Assembly (NCBI RefSeq): GCF_032118995.1
Contig: NC_092659.1
Span: 9,775,177 to 9,839,176 of the forward strand
Direction: 5' to 3'
DNA length: 64,000 bases
DNA from: Asterias amurensis
Lineage: Eukaryota; Echinodermata; Asteroidea; Forcipulatida; Asteriidae
This document shows, piece by piece, positions 1-15,000 of this stretch (its first letter is position 1; each line of letters begins with the position of its first letter). The notes under the pieces were generated by a model that was not told where the DNA came from, did not search any database, and saw nothing but the letters and a program-made list of their open reading frames with translations. A program made the position numbers and the translations under genes.

Positions 1-3000
1 GCAACTTCTACAGTATTGAGTTCCTTAGCATAAGAGCCCATAGCAGCAAGGCACGCCCATAGAGCTTGGTCCTGTGATGAAAAAACAATACACAATCATA
101 AATTAACAGACTGGAGTTGCAAAACTGGATCTATTTGGTTTGCGGTAACACCAGGTAGAGTTTGTTCTTAGAGAACTGTCTTGCTTTATTCTACTGTCGC
201 GGGGTAGTCCCGTTCAGGTTGTAGTAATAAACAAGACAGTTCTTTTCACAACTGAAAAGTCACCACAATACGAAAATCTACTCCACGATAGTAGAATATT
301 CTCCAAAATTCCAAAAAAATCTACTTGGCAGAAGCGGAGAATTCCCTCGAATTCCAAAAAATCTACTCTGCCGTTGTATTATAAAAATAGCCAGACAAAT
401 TCTCAAAAGACCAAATCCAGCAAATAGATAAACAAACGGTGTTACCGCAAACCAAACATACAGTGTGGGAACGCATTAAAGCGTGCGCTGTATGTAATAG
501 GAGCCTGCATCCTTAAGTATAACACTTGACCATAATTGCTTCTTCCTTCAAATGAACACAGTATCATCCCATGTGTTTTGGTGTTAAATAAACCAAATAA
601 ATTTATTCTACTCTAACCTTGACGAATCTGCACAGCCTAACAGCATCTTCCCATCTCCCATTATTGACTAGATCATGAAGCATAGCAGGGTACGGTGAGA
701 TACCCGTACTAACGAGGGCGCCGTCTGCTCTGCGTATCGTGAGGTGGTTACCCAAAAAGTCTACAATCTGTGGGTTCTTGCCAAACTCACTGTTGGGAAA
801 GAAAAGTTCATTTTAGTCTCATCATTAAAGGCAGTGGACACTATAGGTAATTACTCAAAATAATTGTTAGCACAAAACCTTACTTGGTAACAAGCAATGG
901 AGAGCTGTTGATAGTAGAAAACATTGTTTGAAACGACTCCCTCTGAAGAAACGTAGTTTTCGAGAAAGAAATAATTTTCCATGAATTTGATTTTGAAACA
1001 AGCATCTGAATGCACACAACTTCGTGTGACAAGGGTGTTTTTTCTTTCATCTCACAACTTGAACGACCAATTGAGCTCAAATTTTCACAGGTTAGTTTCA
1101 CATAAGCTATAAGCTATTCATACATTTAAATCTTTTCCTCCAGAATCATATACTTTTTTTTATTTGACAGCCATTTAAAAAGTGTGTAGTTTTTTTTGAC
1201 ACACGGTATAACTGCTTCTCTTCACCCAGTGGTAAAAATAGGTACCTGCGAGGGTAGAGGTTGATATTGTGTCTGAAAAAGCCTTTGGAGCGCCATGGAT
1301 GTCCAGGTTGTATACTCCCCAGGGAGCTGAGAAAGATGTTATGGGCCCAATGACAAGGGCACTAAAGTGCATAGAGACGGTTATTGTAAAATGAGCTTTA
1401 CATTATAAGACTTTTTTAGTATTATTGTTGTTATTACTATTATTATTATTAATAATACGAACCTGGCGTCTTTGACCATGATGGTTAATGGTAGTAAATC
1501 TCTATCTACATAAGCAGCACTGGGGTAGAACCACACTGTCAGTTTGCTATCCTGTAGAGCTGCTAGCATGTTGGTACCATCATTAACAGCCAAGCTTGAT
1601 ATCATATTACCTGTAACAATTGTTTAAAGAGAAGGAAACAAAACAGATTATGACTTACTGTGGATCACCCCCTCCCCCCATGCCAAAGGGCAGGCATTGT
1701 CTCAAGAAGTTGCTCATCCCATAATGCAGACAATTTCTACAGTAGCTGCCCATGCCAAAGACCAGACAGTGTCTCAAGCAGCTGCCCCTTGCTTAAGGAT
1801 AGAAAATGCCTGAACCAGCTGCCTACCTGGAAGTGCCCTATAATTATTCATATAGGACTCCTATATTAAATTTTGGAGGGCTGCTCTGTATAAATGACAA
1901 AATAAAGGATGACACATGCCACGTATTCCAAAAATCAAATGACAAGGATCTGTGTGTGATGTTTGTAATTTTTAGCTGATCACCTGTTTCTGCAAACATC
2001 ATTTTTTTCTGTGCTTACCAAATAAATGTGCTGAACAGGACTCAATTTCATTAAGCTATTATATTAAGCAGAAAATACCATACTGCATTGGGCACCAGTC
2101 ACAAGAAAAACATTATGTAATTTTAGCTGTTACCAGTTTCTGCTAAGCAAGATTTGTCTGTGCTTAGCAAGTTTGTCTATTTGTCTATGCTCACAGGCTC
2201 TATAAAATTGGGCCCTGCTCATGAGGAGATTAATTTCAACTCACCTAATTTGACAATCTTGGGTGCTTTGCCGACATTGCGAACTGTACTGAGATATAAA
2301 TCCCTGTTCTTATCAACGATAGCGATGTGTCTCTCACTAGCTGGTCCACATTGGTCTAAAGCTATCTCAATGATCTCCAGCTGTTTAAAGGAAAAAACAC
2401 AAAGCCAGTTAACTTCAAAGATGTTTACAGTACTCTCTTACCCATTTGCCATGTCAAAGTTTGTAATTGATAAATACTGGGGTGTCATGGCCGAGTGGTT
2501 TAGAGCATTAAATTCAATCGTCAGGAGTGTGATTTCGAATCCCCTCTATGACACAAGACACTTCATTATAATTGCTTCTTTTCACCAAGGGGCAAATGGG
2601 TACCTAGCTGCAAGGGTAGAGGTTGATATTGTATTTGAAAAGACGTTTGTAATGCCAGGGCAGCTGAGCCTGGAGCCATGTATTCAAGGAATGTCAATGG
2701 CACTACTAATGTAAAGTGCATTGGTACCTTAAAATGCGCTATACTACATAAGAACTAAATGTTATTATTATCTTTGTTATTATTATTTCTTCTAACCGCT
2801 TGTGTATGTCTGGTAGGAACCAGTCATATACACTCTACAATAGGCAGTATCGAAAACAACATGGCCTCTCTCTCTCTAAGCATGTGCATGCGTGTGCCAG
2901 AGAAATCAAACCGGGAACACTGCGTGCTGCGTGCTTTATTTTAAACCTATATGTACCTGTTTAGATTTGATATGGCCAGCCCTACAAGATTGCCACTTTC

Positions 3001-6000
3001 ATACCAACAAAGGGGTTGTTTGATACAGTTTATATCTGGGCCCAATTTCATAGCGCTGCTTAACGGTAAGCAAATTTTCGTGCTTACTGTAGCAGAAAAA
3101 ATTGCTAAGGTGCTAGCGTATTTCACAGGTTCGCAGAAGAATTGGACGGCAATATTGCGCGTTTACTGTTGATTTTCATTGTGCATTGTACAGGGTTCAT
3201 ACACTTTCTGAGCAAACAAATTCAAGGACTTTTCAAGGACTTTCAAGGACCATAATAGAAGAATTCAAGGACCTTCTCTAGTATAATGTACCAACCAATT
3301 TTTAAACAATCATACTATTTGCCTACTTCAAAACCATATTGGGACATTTAAAACATATTGTTAGCTCAACCACTTACTTGTAGAACATGTTGATACATTT
3401 ATTATCCACTAGTTACATACCTACAATGTAGTTAGTTTATGAATTCTATGAATTCCTCATGGCATTCAGCTGAGTTTCAATCTGTCTATCTAACTGTTCT
3501 ATGGATGCACTTTTGTCTTTAGCAGTCCGTCGCAAACTGTTGCTCTTTGTTATAAGTGTTATCTGACCTCTTGCCTCTGCTTTGTCAGCATATTCATCTG
3601 CTGATTTTTGGAGGCTTTTTACATCATTCTGTAGTCGGACTCTCTTTGCTTTGAGTTCCTCTAATTGATCAACTGCTTCCTTCCTCTTATTATCATTCTT
3701 AGCTTTCTCGTTCTCCCTCTTCTTTTCATCAAGATACTGATAGTACCTTTGCCTTCCAGCTGCTGCATTTACAATCAACTTGTTTGTAAGAGAAATGTTT
3801 TCGATCCCGCCAACATATTTGATATGGTCAAACACTGCTCTCAAGCTGATTAGAGACTGTTCTAGCATATTATCCTCTTCAACATGCTTGTTAACTGAGA
3901 ATCCTCTTTCAATTGAGGCTTGACCATGGGACAGAATCAGTAACATGCTTACTGTCTCCCAAAGACTACTGAATGCTGGCTTGCTTGTGAAAAAGGTGTA
4001 GAGCACTACGTCCAGTCTCTCTGTCTGCTTGTCAAAGTTTGCCATGGCAGGGTCACTGGCTGCAGAGTCACACGCCTCTGCATACTGCCTGACTACATCA
4101 TCTATGTCATGATCTTCAACCCTTTTAGCATCATGCAGTACAGACATCACACGTTTCATCTTTGAAGTTGCTCCATCCTTGTTCTTGACCATTTGCTTTG
4201 GGTCTAGACATGAGAGATTCCTCACTAGCGAATACTTCAACGGACATCTTTCAATGAGTTTTTTAGTCATAGTCGAAAGAAACTTCTTTGCGTCCATGTT
4301 GAACTCTAATGCCTGCCTTTCACTGATCTTCTTCTTTACCTTCAACGCTTGGACAAGCTTGGATGCATGAAATCCGATATCTATGGCGCTAACAGGCCGC
4401 TGAATGCTTTCACTATCTACTTCAACCTTGATCAAATTGTAAGCTGAATTCACTGTTGCTTTGTCTAGTTTCAGAAACCTCTTCATGATACTGGATAACA
4501 CTCTGGTTAGGTCATCTGCCATAAATGGCATCATGGGTTTGTCTGTTTGATAATCAGTCAGGTATGGGTTCACCATCTTTGCCACTGACAAGAAGAAGTG
4601 AAGTCTAGCAGGAAACAGCACAACTTTTGAACACTTCTGTACAACCTCATATGACTTGTTTGTGGGTTTTGGAATTTTCTTCCCTTCCACTGCTTTTACA
4701 TACTTTATTACAGACTCCCAGATCTCAATGGCCCTCTCAGCCGGGGGAACATTTTCTAGCCACCTAGTCTTGCAGAATCTAAGAGGCATGTCACTACAGC
4801 CAGTATTCTTCTGAAAGTCTTCTCTTCTTGCTGGGGAATCTTTGAAGAGATAGAACAATGACGACAGAAAACTTTCTACATCCCAATCTGCTGCTACTGC
4901 TCCTGTAACAAAGGCGCCATTGACAATGTGCAAACCACATGATCCAAGGTTTAGTACATTTTGCTTCAGTTCAGTTTTATATTCAGTACCAAAGTCCTCA
5001 TACATGCGCCAATTCACATTTGGTCCATCCATTGAAATCTGTAACAACTTACTTAGTCCACAAGTTCGAAGGACCTTTGTGAGTTCTTCCTTGAGGTGCA
5101 AAGCAGTACCATGTCCTATGAAGACCGACGTGAGATATCTGGTGTGGACTTCATTATTTTGCCAGATTCTAATGAGAAAGTCCATCTGCTTACTCTGCAA
5201 TTTCTGGTTTAGGCTCTCATCAAATAAAATAACATAATGTGAGCTCTCCTTGATGTGGGCACGTACCAAGTCTTGTACATAAGGTCCCAAGCCAAAGACT
5301 GTCATGTACTTGCATTTTGACGCCGACAACTGGAAGTTTTTGGCAATTGACGAATCAGGAAACATCCTTTGGAAGAGTTCATTATTTCCTATACAGGAAT
5401 TAAAAGACTGATGGTCTTCCACCACTTTCAAACACCACAATATTTCTGCCTTGAGGTTATCAGTCTTTGAAATGGATGATGGTAGAACAACTTGAGTCTT
5501 TGAAGATGATGTTGAGGGAGCACTTTCACTCGTGGAGGAGGATGTTGAGGGTGTATCTGCAGTACCTGCACCCGTTTCTTTAGACTTGAAGAAACTATGA
5601 ATATTCACCATTGCACCTGCAGAAAAAGAGGGTAATTAAAAGTTGAATTAATATCAAGATCAAGCTAAATTAATGATTTGACCAAAATAATTATGCACAC
5701 GGTAGCCTTAACCCTGCTCATCACCCATCTTTAATTGGTAGAACTATAATCAATAAATTATAAATTATTTCATTAATCATTGCAATAAGGAGTTACAGTA
5801 ATTTAAGTTTTTAGTGAAATATGCAAATTAGCTTATTATCATACTATGAAAAACTGTAAACAAGAGGAAACTTACTCAGCTTATAATGCTGACCATATCC
5901 GTCCAACCTATGCAGGTTTGACATACATCACTCATTTATTTCAAGATTTATAACTAAATAAAAGATTTGACCAAGATATGCAAATTAGCTCATTAGCATA

Positions 6001-9000
6001 ATTACGAAGATCCGAATGAAACCTGGCTTCAGCCAATGGTAGATCTGGTCATGTCCAACAATTTTATATTGATATAATCTTCCACTATAATCACCAAGTT
6101 TACACCTTTCCATTCAAAAACTTTTCAGAAATTAAATGACCAAATTTAATGACCTTGGTCCCATACCCCCTGATAATCAATCGAACTGGAGTGCGCTATC
6201 TAGTGTCCAAAATCAGACAATCAAAAATCAAAACAATATGGCTGCCCCCATGATCGGAAAATCGTGTTGTTGTTGATTGAAAATATATCAGATATTATGT
6301 TTTTTTGTTTGGGATTTTCAAAGCTTTTGACTAAAAATGACATAATCGGAAATGGTACACGCAATTCCCCCATCTAAGGTATTTTTGTTGCGTCCCATGG
6401 GACCCAGAAACCTCTTGCTTTTGATGCAATTGTATGCGTGAAATTGCTTTTTTAAATTTATTTTAGGTGCTTCCATTACGCAGAGATGCCAACATTGAAT
6501 TTTAAAAAAGAGTAGCATCTCCCAAAAGTTAAGGGCGAGCGTGGCTTGGGCTGGGCTCCCTAAACAGATCTTTCTATTACTCTCTACAATGCTAATTAGC
6601 TCATTTTCAGGCATTGTCGTGAAATAACAATTACCTCTGTATGCACCACCAGAACAGCTACAAATGTTTATAATGGCCAGTGAAAAAAAAAACTGAAAAA
6701 AAAAAAAAACAATTCCCTCATCTTCTGACTTTGTTTCAAAAAAACCATAACATAGGGTGGCCTTACTTAAATGTTTTTGTTTTAATGGGTCAGAAATGCA
6801 ACAACAAGCTATTGGGAGAGGGAGAAAAAAAAAAAGAAAAAAAAAAAAACGTGTCCGGATTTTGGGCAAAAATACGTGTCCGTATTTTGGGCATTGTCTG
6901 GACATCGGCGCTACAATATAGTAAGAAAACATGGAAACTGTCTAGCTTAGATCTCACAGGCCACTCAGTTGAAGGTATTTTTTTTCAGAAGATCTCCTTT
7001 TTGTCGCCATTATTTCTTACTTTTTGTGCCAAGCTTCGATGAAGTACATGTACAGACAGCGTGGGCACAATAATAGTGGATACATGAGGAATGAGGTTAC
7101 TGTGACACGTTAGCTCACACACAACCTCATTCCCCAAGCACGTGTGCACTATTCCCCATGGTGTAATAGAGATCAATGGGTACGATCTTGCAGCAATGCA
7201 CTAGCGTAAAAATACTCATCCGGCCAGCCAGCGGGGGATCAGAGGGCACGCAACAATCATTACGTCTAGACACGTACATTGTTCGAGTGAATTCGCCGCT
7301 ATTATTCAACACTGCGTTCTAAAATTAAAAGTGTTTTTTCTTTTCTGTTACAATTATTTGGATATTTTTCTTAATTTTCATTTCCACTTAATAGTTCATT
7401 CGTTGTTTGCATGTATTGTACGATTTAATAAAATTTTATTGGGCGGCTTGTTTAGCGTGTTTTATTGAGTATTATCGTAGCGTCGTAGTCACGGCTCGAA
7501 ATCGTATTTGCTACGCCCAAATCGTGTATGTTGGTATCTCTGGTACGGGACGCTAAAACGCAGCCTAGCGCGACCCCTGATTTAGATTACTCATTTCTTA
7601 ATAAGCTTACCACGTTATATACAAGCGTGCAACAATAACAGCAAAATGTAAAATTCAATGCACTCCTACCTGATGATTTCACCCGATCCTTGTGTTTAGT
7701 TCCTTTCTGGTGACTTTTCAGACTCGACTCGCCCATGCATTTTATGCTGAAAGTTGACAAGCACACTTTGCACCTAGCTGAATACCGATCACCGCTAACT
7801 TTGAGAAGCCATGCTCCGTAATCAACATGTTGTAGCCATGAATCCTGAAAGTGACAGTTCCCCGGCATCTTATCTTGCAAAATAAAATACTTCCGAAGTC
7901 GTACACAGACGAACAACCATGCACGTCTGAAAATGGCGTCATGAAAACTTCAACCAAAAATCGTTAAAAGGCCGTCTGTTATTGGCTAATGCGAATTATG
8001 CGATGATACCCGTTGAGGGCGATAGGGACCCGACTCTCAATACGTGCCGGTCGTTGTGTAATAAAAATCAAAATGTGCAATTTCACTTTACGATTTTAGA
8101 ATCGGAACGGGTTTTGAAACAAGGAAAAAGGGAATAAAAAAAACACATTTTATTACCATTTTGGTTAAAATATAATATCAATAATTTTTTTGGGGAGCAC
8201 ATTTTGAAATTCAAGGACTTTCAAGGACCTTTTTCGGAATTCAAGGACTTTCAAGGCCTTGAAAATGAAAAGTGAAATTCAAGGACTTTCAAGGACTTTC
8301 AAGGACCGTATGAACCCTGTTGTAACGTCATATGTTTTCTTGCAGTAAGCACCGTAAGGTTAGCATGCCTTTTCGTGTGCTTGCAGCGCTATGAAATAGA
8401 AAGCATGCAGTAAGCACAAAATTGGCCGTTAAAGCCATTGGACCCTTTCGGTACAGAAAAAAAAAAAAAAATCACAGATTTACAAATAATTTACAGGGTT
8501 TACAGAAGGTAATGGTGAAAGACTTCTCTTGAAATATTAGTCCATGAAATGCTTTACTTTTTGAGAAAACGGTAAAACAATATTAATTCTCGTTAGCGAG
8601 AATTACGGATTTGTTATAAACACATGTCATGACACGGCGAAATGCGCAAAAACAGGAGTGGGTTTTCCCCGTTATTTTCTCCCGACTCCGATGTCCGATT
8701 GAGCCTAAATTTCCACAGGATTGTTATTTTATATATAAGTTGTGATACACGAAGTGTGGGACTTGGACAATACTGTTTACCGAAAGTGTATAATGGCTTT
8801 AAGAAGTACTATGAAATTGGGCCCTGGTCAGTAGACCACCAAAGTGGCACTCCTACCTTATGAGCTAGCGGCTTGCTGTCTACTTGCCGACTAGTAGCAG
8901 CATCGAATAGATGTACCAACTTCTCATCAGTCTTGTCTCTAACAGCCACTGTATCATTACTGACACATAATGACTGGGCACTCAGTGTGTCTGAATGCAT

Positions 9001-12000
9001 TCCAGCAAACTTAGGCGATGACAACAGACGACCCTACAAGTAGAAAATCAGACAAACAACATCATCTTTGTTAAGGAATTTGGGTACTTTTTGTACGACG
9101 CAAAACAAAATGCGACATTCTTTTACTCATTTCTCAAAAACTAACAGCAACTCAGCAAGTAATATTCTAAGGGAAGCTTTCTACTATCATAATCTTCAAA
9201 CCGTGTAAGTTTAATGTAAATCTGTGGACATTGTGCAAAAGTACCTAAACCAGGACTTCTACTTTTTTGTAAGACACAAAACACGTCATCACAGATTTAC
9301 ATTAAACTTACACAATTTGCAGATAATGATGGTATAAGCTTCACTTCAAATATTACTAACTGAGGTGCTTAAGGTTTTGAGAAATGAGTAAAACAATGTC
9401 ACAAAAATAATTTCCGTCTCATCAGGAGACAAAAATAATTTTAGAATGTACAACATATTTATGCGAATTTCTTGAAAGCATTACTCTGTGGTTTTCACCA
9501 CTATTTTTCTCAAAAACCTGAAGACTAATTTAGGAAAAACGTCTTCAGGTAAATGATAAAACATACATCTATATACATCTTCATTCACGTCATGTCAAGG
9601 CCTAGAACTTGATCTACAAAAGGTATCAAAAGTGAATTACAGATTATCATGAACTATAATCCAGCTGTCATTTCATTGTTTCATGAGCAGGTTGGTAAAA
9701 CTAAAGATACATTAGTGGAAATGATTAGAAAACTCATTCAAAACGTTAAATCTTGAACCATTTTCTTTTAAAATATACACCAGTGCCTATTTTCCTGCTT
9801 AGTGCTTCAATATATACAAAACAAAAAGTTTTCTCAAAAGACTAGCTTTCTGATTTTTGATTTGCCAAACCAGTACACATTCAGTTTCCAGTATTTTCTT
9901 CAAATCATCCAAACTGATGACAATTTTACCAGTTACCTGGATGGTGCAGTTAAAGAGAATTGGAACTGGAATTCATGAATCACTTTAACTTTATACTATT
10001 TGAGAATTATTGGCCAGCGAGATTTGAAAATAGCAAAAACCTCATATTTTCTCTTCTTTCTGACAGTCTGCTCAAACCTACCATCCCGGCCATATCTCTC
10101 GTTGGGCCCCCCTGCCCCCTTTCAATGTTGGTTCTCATTGTTGCACAGTCTTCTTCTGCGTTCCAGTCAACATTGAGTTGGGGGACGGGGGGGAGAGAAT
10201 GTTTATTGTCAGGGGAAGTGGACAGGGGGTTGCCCAATCATTTTGGCCGGGATCGTAGGTTTAATAGTGCAAGACTGCATTAACTTACCTCATATGTATA
10301 AAGATGAATTCCAGCACTGTCTACAATAGCAAAATGCCTGAAATGATATTAAAAGATAGTTTAATACAGGGTTTTATTATTATGTCCATACTCATGAAGT
10401 CTTTAAAAGGCAGACAGATTTTTACCAACATGAACAGGCAATTCTGATGGAAAACCTGAAGTTTAGTGGCTGAGGTAATTGTCAACATATTGTTTACATT
10501 AAGAAAGAGATGTGTCAACAAATCCTCAAAAGGAAGATATCCACACCGATTATATAACAGTCCAAAATAATGTAAAAATATTATAGTTTAATAAGAGAGT
10601 GGCTACAAAAACAGAACAATTCCAGATATATCAAAATAGAAAACAAAAGTGAAACAAAATGATGAAAACAGAGTTGTGATTTGGGATTAGATTTAAACTC
10701 AAGATGTACAGTACACGTAGTATCAAGAGTTGTTGAGTTCAGCATGTTGCGTCAAGCTCAGGAAATAAAATTTAAAGAATTATTGAAACAAAATGAAAGA
10801 ATTTTTTTTTTAGGATGAAAACAAAATTGACAACAAAAATGGGGAGAGGAATTGCAATACTTGAATTTGTACTTACTTCTCAGCTTGGATAATCAAAGTA
10901 ACTGTGCCTTCCTTCAAGTCAAAGATCATCGGTGTGTTCCAGTTTTTAGTGCTAGGTAAAAATAGAAAAAATGTTCAAACTCAACCGTTCAAAAGAGACA
11001 GATTACAAAGCAGTGTCTCTTTCTGCTTTTAAACGTTTAGCTTCGTCCGTTCAAAAGAGACAGATTACAAAGCAGTGTCTCTTTCTGCTTTTAAACGTTT
11101 AGCTTCGTCCAACTTGGAGGAATTTGCCACTTAGGAAATCTTTATTTATCAAGATTTCAACCCACTAAATCTAACCGCAAAATCTTTGCACTGATTGAGT
11201 GATCAATAGATTTTATGCATTGTTGAAACTCAACGTGTAACAAGCCTCCACTTTCATCATTAAGCAGAAATTCTACATATTAACACAATGCAAATATTAC
11301 AAGAATTCAGTCACAACCAAAGTTGAGTGCATGGTGATTTAGTCTGTTTAAAAAGTTGTTTTTATGAGATATATCGCCCAACTCACAAGCCGGATTGCCA
11401 CTTCAAGGTGGGAGCTTCATTTAACTGACTTAAGCTATCGAACCAAGTCAACTGTCACCACTGGGGCACGTCGTCACATACTCTACTCCTGAGGCTGAAA
11501 CAGGGTTACCCCCTTGACAGTTCGTAAGGATGTAGGCATGGGTATCACTCACCAAGAGCTTGGTTGGTATAGAAGAATGCTATACCTTCCCAACCTTCTA
11601 GAAGCAATTAATGGGTGTGTTCAATAAGCTTCCCTGGGTTGTCCCCGCGGTGCTCACTAGGGTCAGCCCCTGGCAAGAGCTAAACTAACGCTCACTCACC
11701 CTCTCGTGGTGACGTCATGCACCTGGACCAACCCCACAAGCAGGGCACTTGGGGCTGACCCGGGTGAGCCCCTGGAATAACAACAAAGCTATTTCAACAT
11801 ACCGGGGGCAGACTGGGGTCGACCCAGGGAAGCTAATCGAACGCACCCATAGTTACTTGCTTTGCTTAAGGGCACAAGTGTCGTGGCTGGAATTCAAACC
11901 CAAGCTCTGCTACTGACAGCAGTAGAGATTGGGTCTAGAGTAGACTGCTCGGCCACTGTTACCCATTTATGCTAAGCAAGGTTTGAGTGAGATAAAAGTT

Positions 12001-15000
12001 CAGTGTCACTCTTGAAACACTTAACCTCTACTCAATCACTTCACATAAAACCATAGAAATAGAACCCGGAGAACGCTGAGTGTCTCATTGTGCGCGCGGT
12101 TTCGTTGTGAGACCATTTTTATGGTCGTGCATAAGCCATTTTTGTTACGCGTGTATAGCAAAATGTTCTGCCATACAATGACATCATCATTGACTATTGA
12201 ACACACTAGAAACGGTCTATGTGCGCTGACATCTTGCCATTTTACCATACACGTGTCTCACGCGATGATATTTTTGCCATACACGCATATCGTGTGATGA
12301 TATTTTTGCCATAAACGCGTATCGCGCGGTATCGATACGCCGCGTATCGATACCGCAGACGACACAGAGGATGGCCGAGCTCAGCGTTCTCCGAGTTCTA
12401 TTTCTATGCATAAATCCTAGTTCTCTTACCTATAGACATAACATTGTGAGGATGTAGCCACCACAACATAATCAAAGCCAACAGACGTCTTGATGATACG
12501 ATCTCTGAATTCTAACTTTTCTTTGGCATCATTGGTAACATTTCTCACGTGAATTGTCTTCTTGGAAACCACAACAACTTCAAAGTTCTTCCATTCCAAT
12601 CGCCTAGGAAAAAAAAACGATATAAGAACAGTTGACTTAAATAGATTGACCACTACTCCTTTAAAACATAACGTGTCAAAGTACAAACTGGAAACATTTT
12701 CTGCTCAGATACGTTATCACTGTTTTCATGAACAGGTAATTCTTTAAAAAAAGTCATAAACTTGGCAAATTTATGTTTGTACACATTTTGGAAGTTATTA
12801 TTGACACCAACATTTTCCCCAAATTTCAAGTGATAAAGTGTTTTGTGTTTTAAGTGTTTAAGTTTCGTAATTACACTAATTAGCGTAATGACCATTTCAC
12901 AAAATGTACAGTTCATCATTCTTTTGTTGAAGTACATAGCGCAAAAAACAAACTCTCTGCCTTTAGCGTATTCACAAGGAGATACTGAACACACACTTTC
13001 GTTTCAACATTGATTTGACCATGCAACGACAAAATAGTTAAACTTTAAACGTTGTTTTCTCCAAACATGAAAGTTTGGTTGATCTGCTTCAGTTGATGTG
13101 CAACCAATCTAAATGCACAAGGCACCTGCTTTTAATACAGGTAGTTTATTGACGGTTTTCATATCCACATTTTTTTTAAAGACACTGGACACTATTGGTA
13201 ATTGTCAAAGACCAGTCTTCTCACTTGGTGTATCTCAACATATGCATAAAATAACAAACCTGTGAAAATTTGAGCTCAATCGGTCATCAAAGTTGCGAGA
13301 TAATAATGAAAGACAAAACACCCTTGTCTCACGAAGTTGTGTGATTTCAGATGCTTGATTTTGAGACCTCAAATTCTAAATCTGAGGTCTCAAAATCAAT
13401 TTTGTGGAAAAATACTTCTTTCTCGAAAACTATGTTACTTCAGAGGGAGCAGTTTCTCACAATGTTTTTTACTATCAACAGCTCTCCGTTGCTTGTTACC
13501 AAGTAAGTTTTTATGTTTTAAATATTTTGAGTAATTACCAATAGTGTCCACTGCCTTTAATGTTACATGTAGACAATTTGGAAAAAATGAACTATTCTCC
13601 GACTAAAAGATTTCATCATTCCTTTCCACTTCAAACATACCTTTCAATAACCTGTGCAAAGATGACATGTCCATTACCACAGGCCCCTGCTACTTGTGTA
13701 CCATCACCACTCCATGCTATATTGAATAGACTTCCTGTGTTAGGTTTCTCTAGTGCATAAGACCACTGTGTGACAAACAAGAAATAGATCCATCAAGAAT
13801 TAACACAGAGTTGAGAAAACTACAAATGTACATAAGACAATGAGATCAGGGTAATTTCATGGCTCTGCTTACCGTCAAATTCTGAGCTCACCATCACCAT
13901 TCTTTGCTAACAAGCGCAAAATTCTTTGGCAAGCGCAAAATTTCTGCGCTAGCTGTGTAAGAAAAGAATGCCTGGTAACATGGACTACGCACCTGCACAA
14001 GCGAAAATTCCCTGCCAACCCAGAAAATACACTTGACATCAGTGCAGAATTCCCTGCTTCCATAACACTGATTCATTGCTTAGCAGAGCCATGGAATGGC
14101 CGGGCCTAGGTTGCTCCCCAATACCCAAGCCAGTGCATTTTGCCAATAAACACTCTGTTTGGGATGATATGCCATATCTTATAATAAGGAGATCAACCAC
14201 TGCTATTCCATTTCTATCACATATTTTTACAACAGAATTTTTAAAATGTAACAAATATAATAGAGACTGACTTGGAAAATAAATCTCCTGGGAGAATTGC
14301 CTTAGCAGCATACAATCAAACAGAGCATTAGAAACAGAGCATATAATAAAAACTATGCACAATTCTCGTTTCATTAAATGACTATTTTCAAACAATTTTA
14401 ATTTATTTATTGTGAATCTTTTTTCCTAAACCATTTTTGATGTCTCAATTTTGCAATAGTGTCATGTTTTCTTTTTTTAAATTGTGTACTCTCTGTATAT
14501 TTTCCTGTAATTCAACCCTTTCAAAATTTGATTTGAAAGAATAAACCGGTAATGGATGAATGAACGAATAACCCCTGCCACAAACAAAATTCTTAAAACG
14601 TAAACATTGAATGTTCACAACTCTTGATCCAGCCCCAAAAAAGAGTTTCAATAGAAAGAGCAATCAGTATTAGCTTGAGTGTTTTTCACAGAACTCAGGT
14701 AAGTACTTCAGTTAGCCTGGTTTAACACTCTTTGTGTTTTTGTCGTCAGCATTTTGTATTGTCATTGTGTAATTGTCTTGCCCTTGTTTCTTCTTCGATG
14801 TTTATTTGTTTGTTTGTTTGTTTGTTTGTTTGTTTGTTTTCTTGTCTGTATAAAGGCTGTTGTCTATAAGCCACGGCTTAACTAACAGCCTCATGCTCTC
14901 GCTCCTGTATTGTACATAGTTAATTCCTAGTTATTAATTTATTATTTGCTTTTAGTTTATATTGTTTTTCTATATAATTTAATACACTTTAGATTTGTTA

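Noticed and set aside
2154-2714. 186-residue open frame as a gene
   Set aside because: It covers an antisense IFT80 exon and a SINE, with no domain.
6318-6932. 204-residue open frame inside the hAT-like element
   Set aside because: Low-complexity frame through A/T runs in the transposase intron; not similar to anything known to me.
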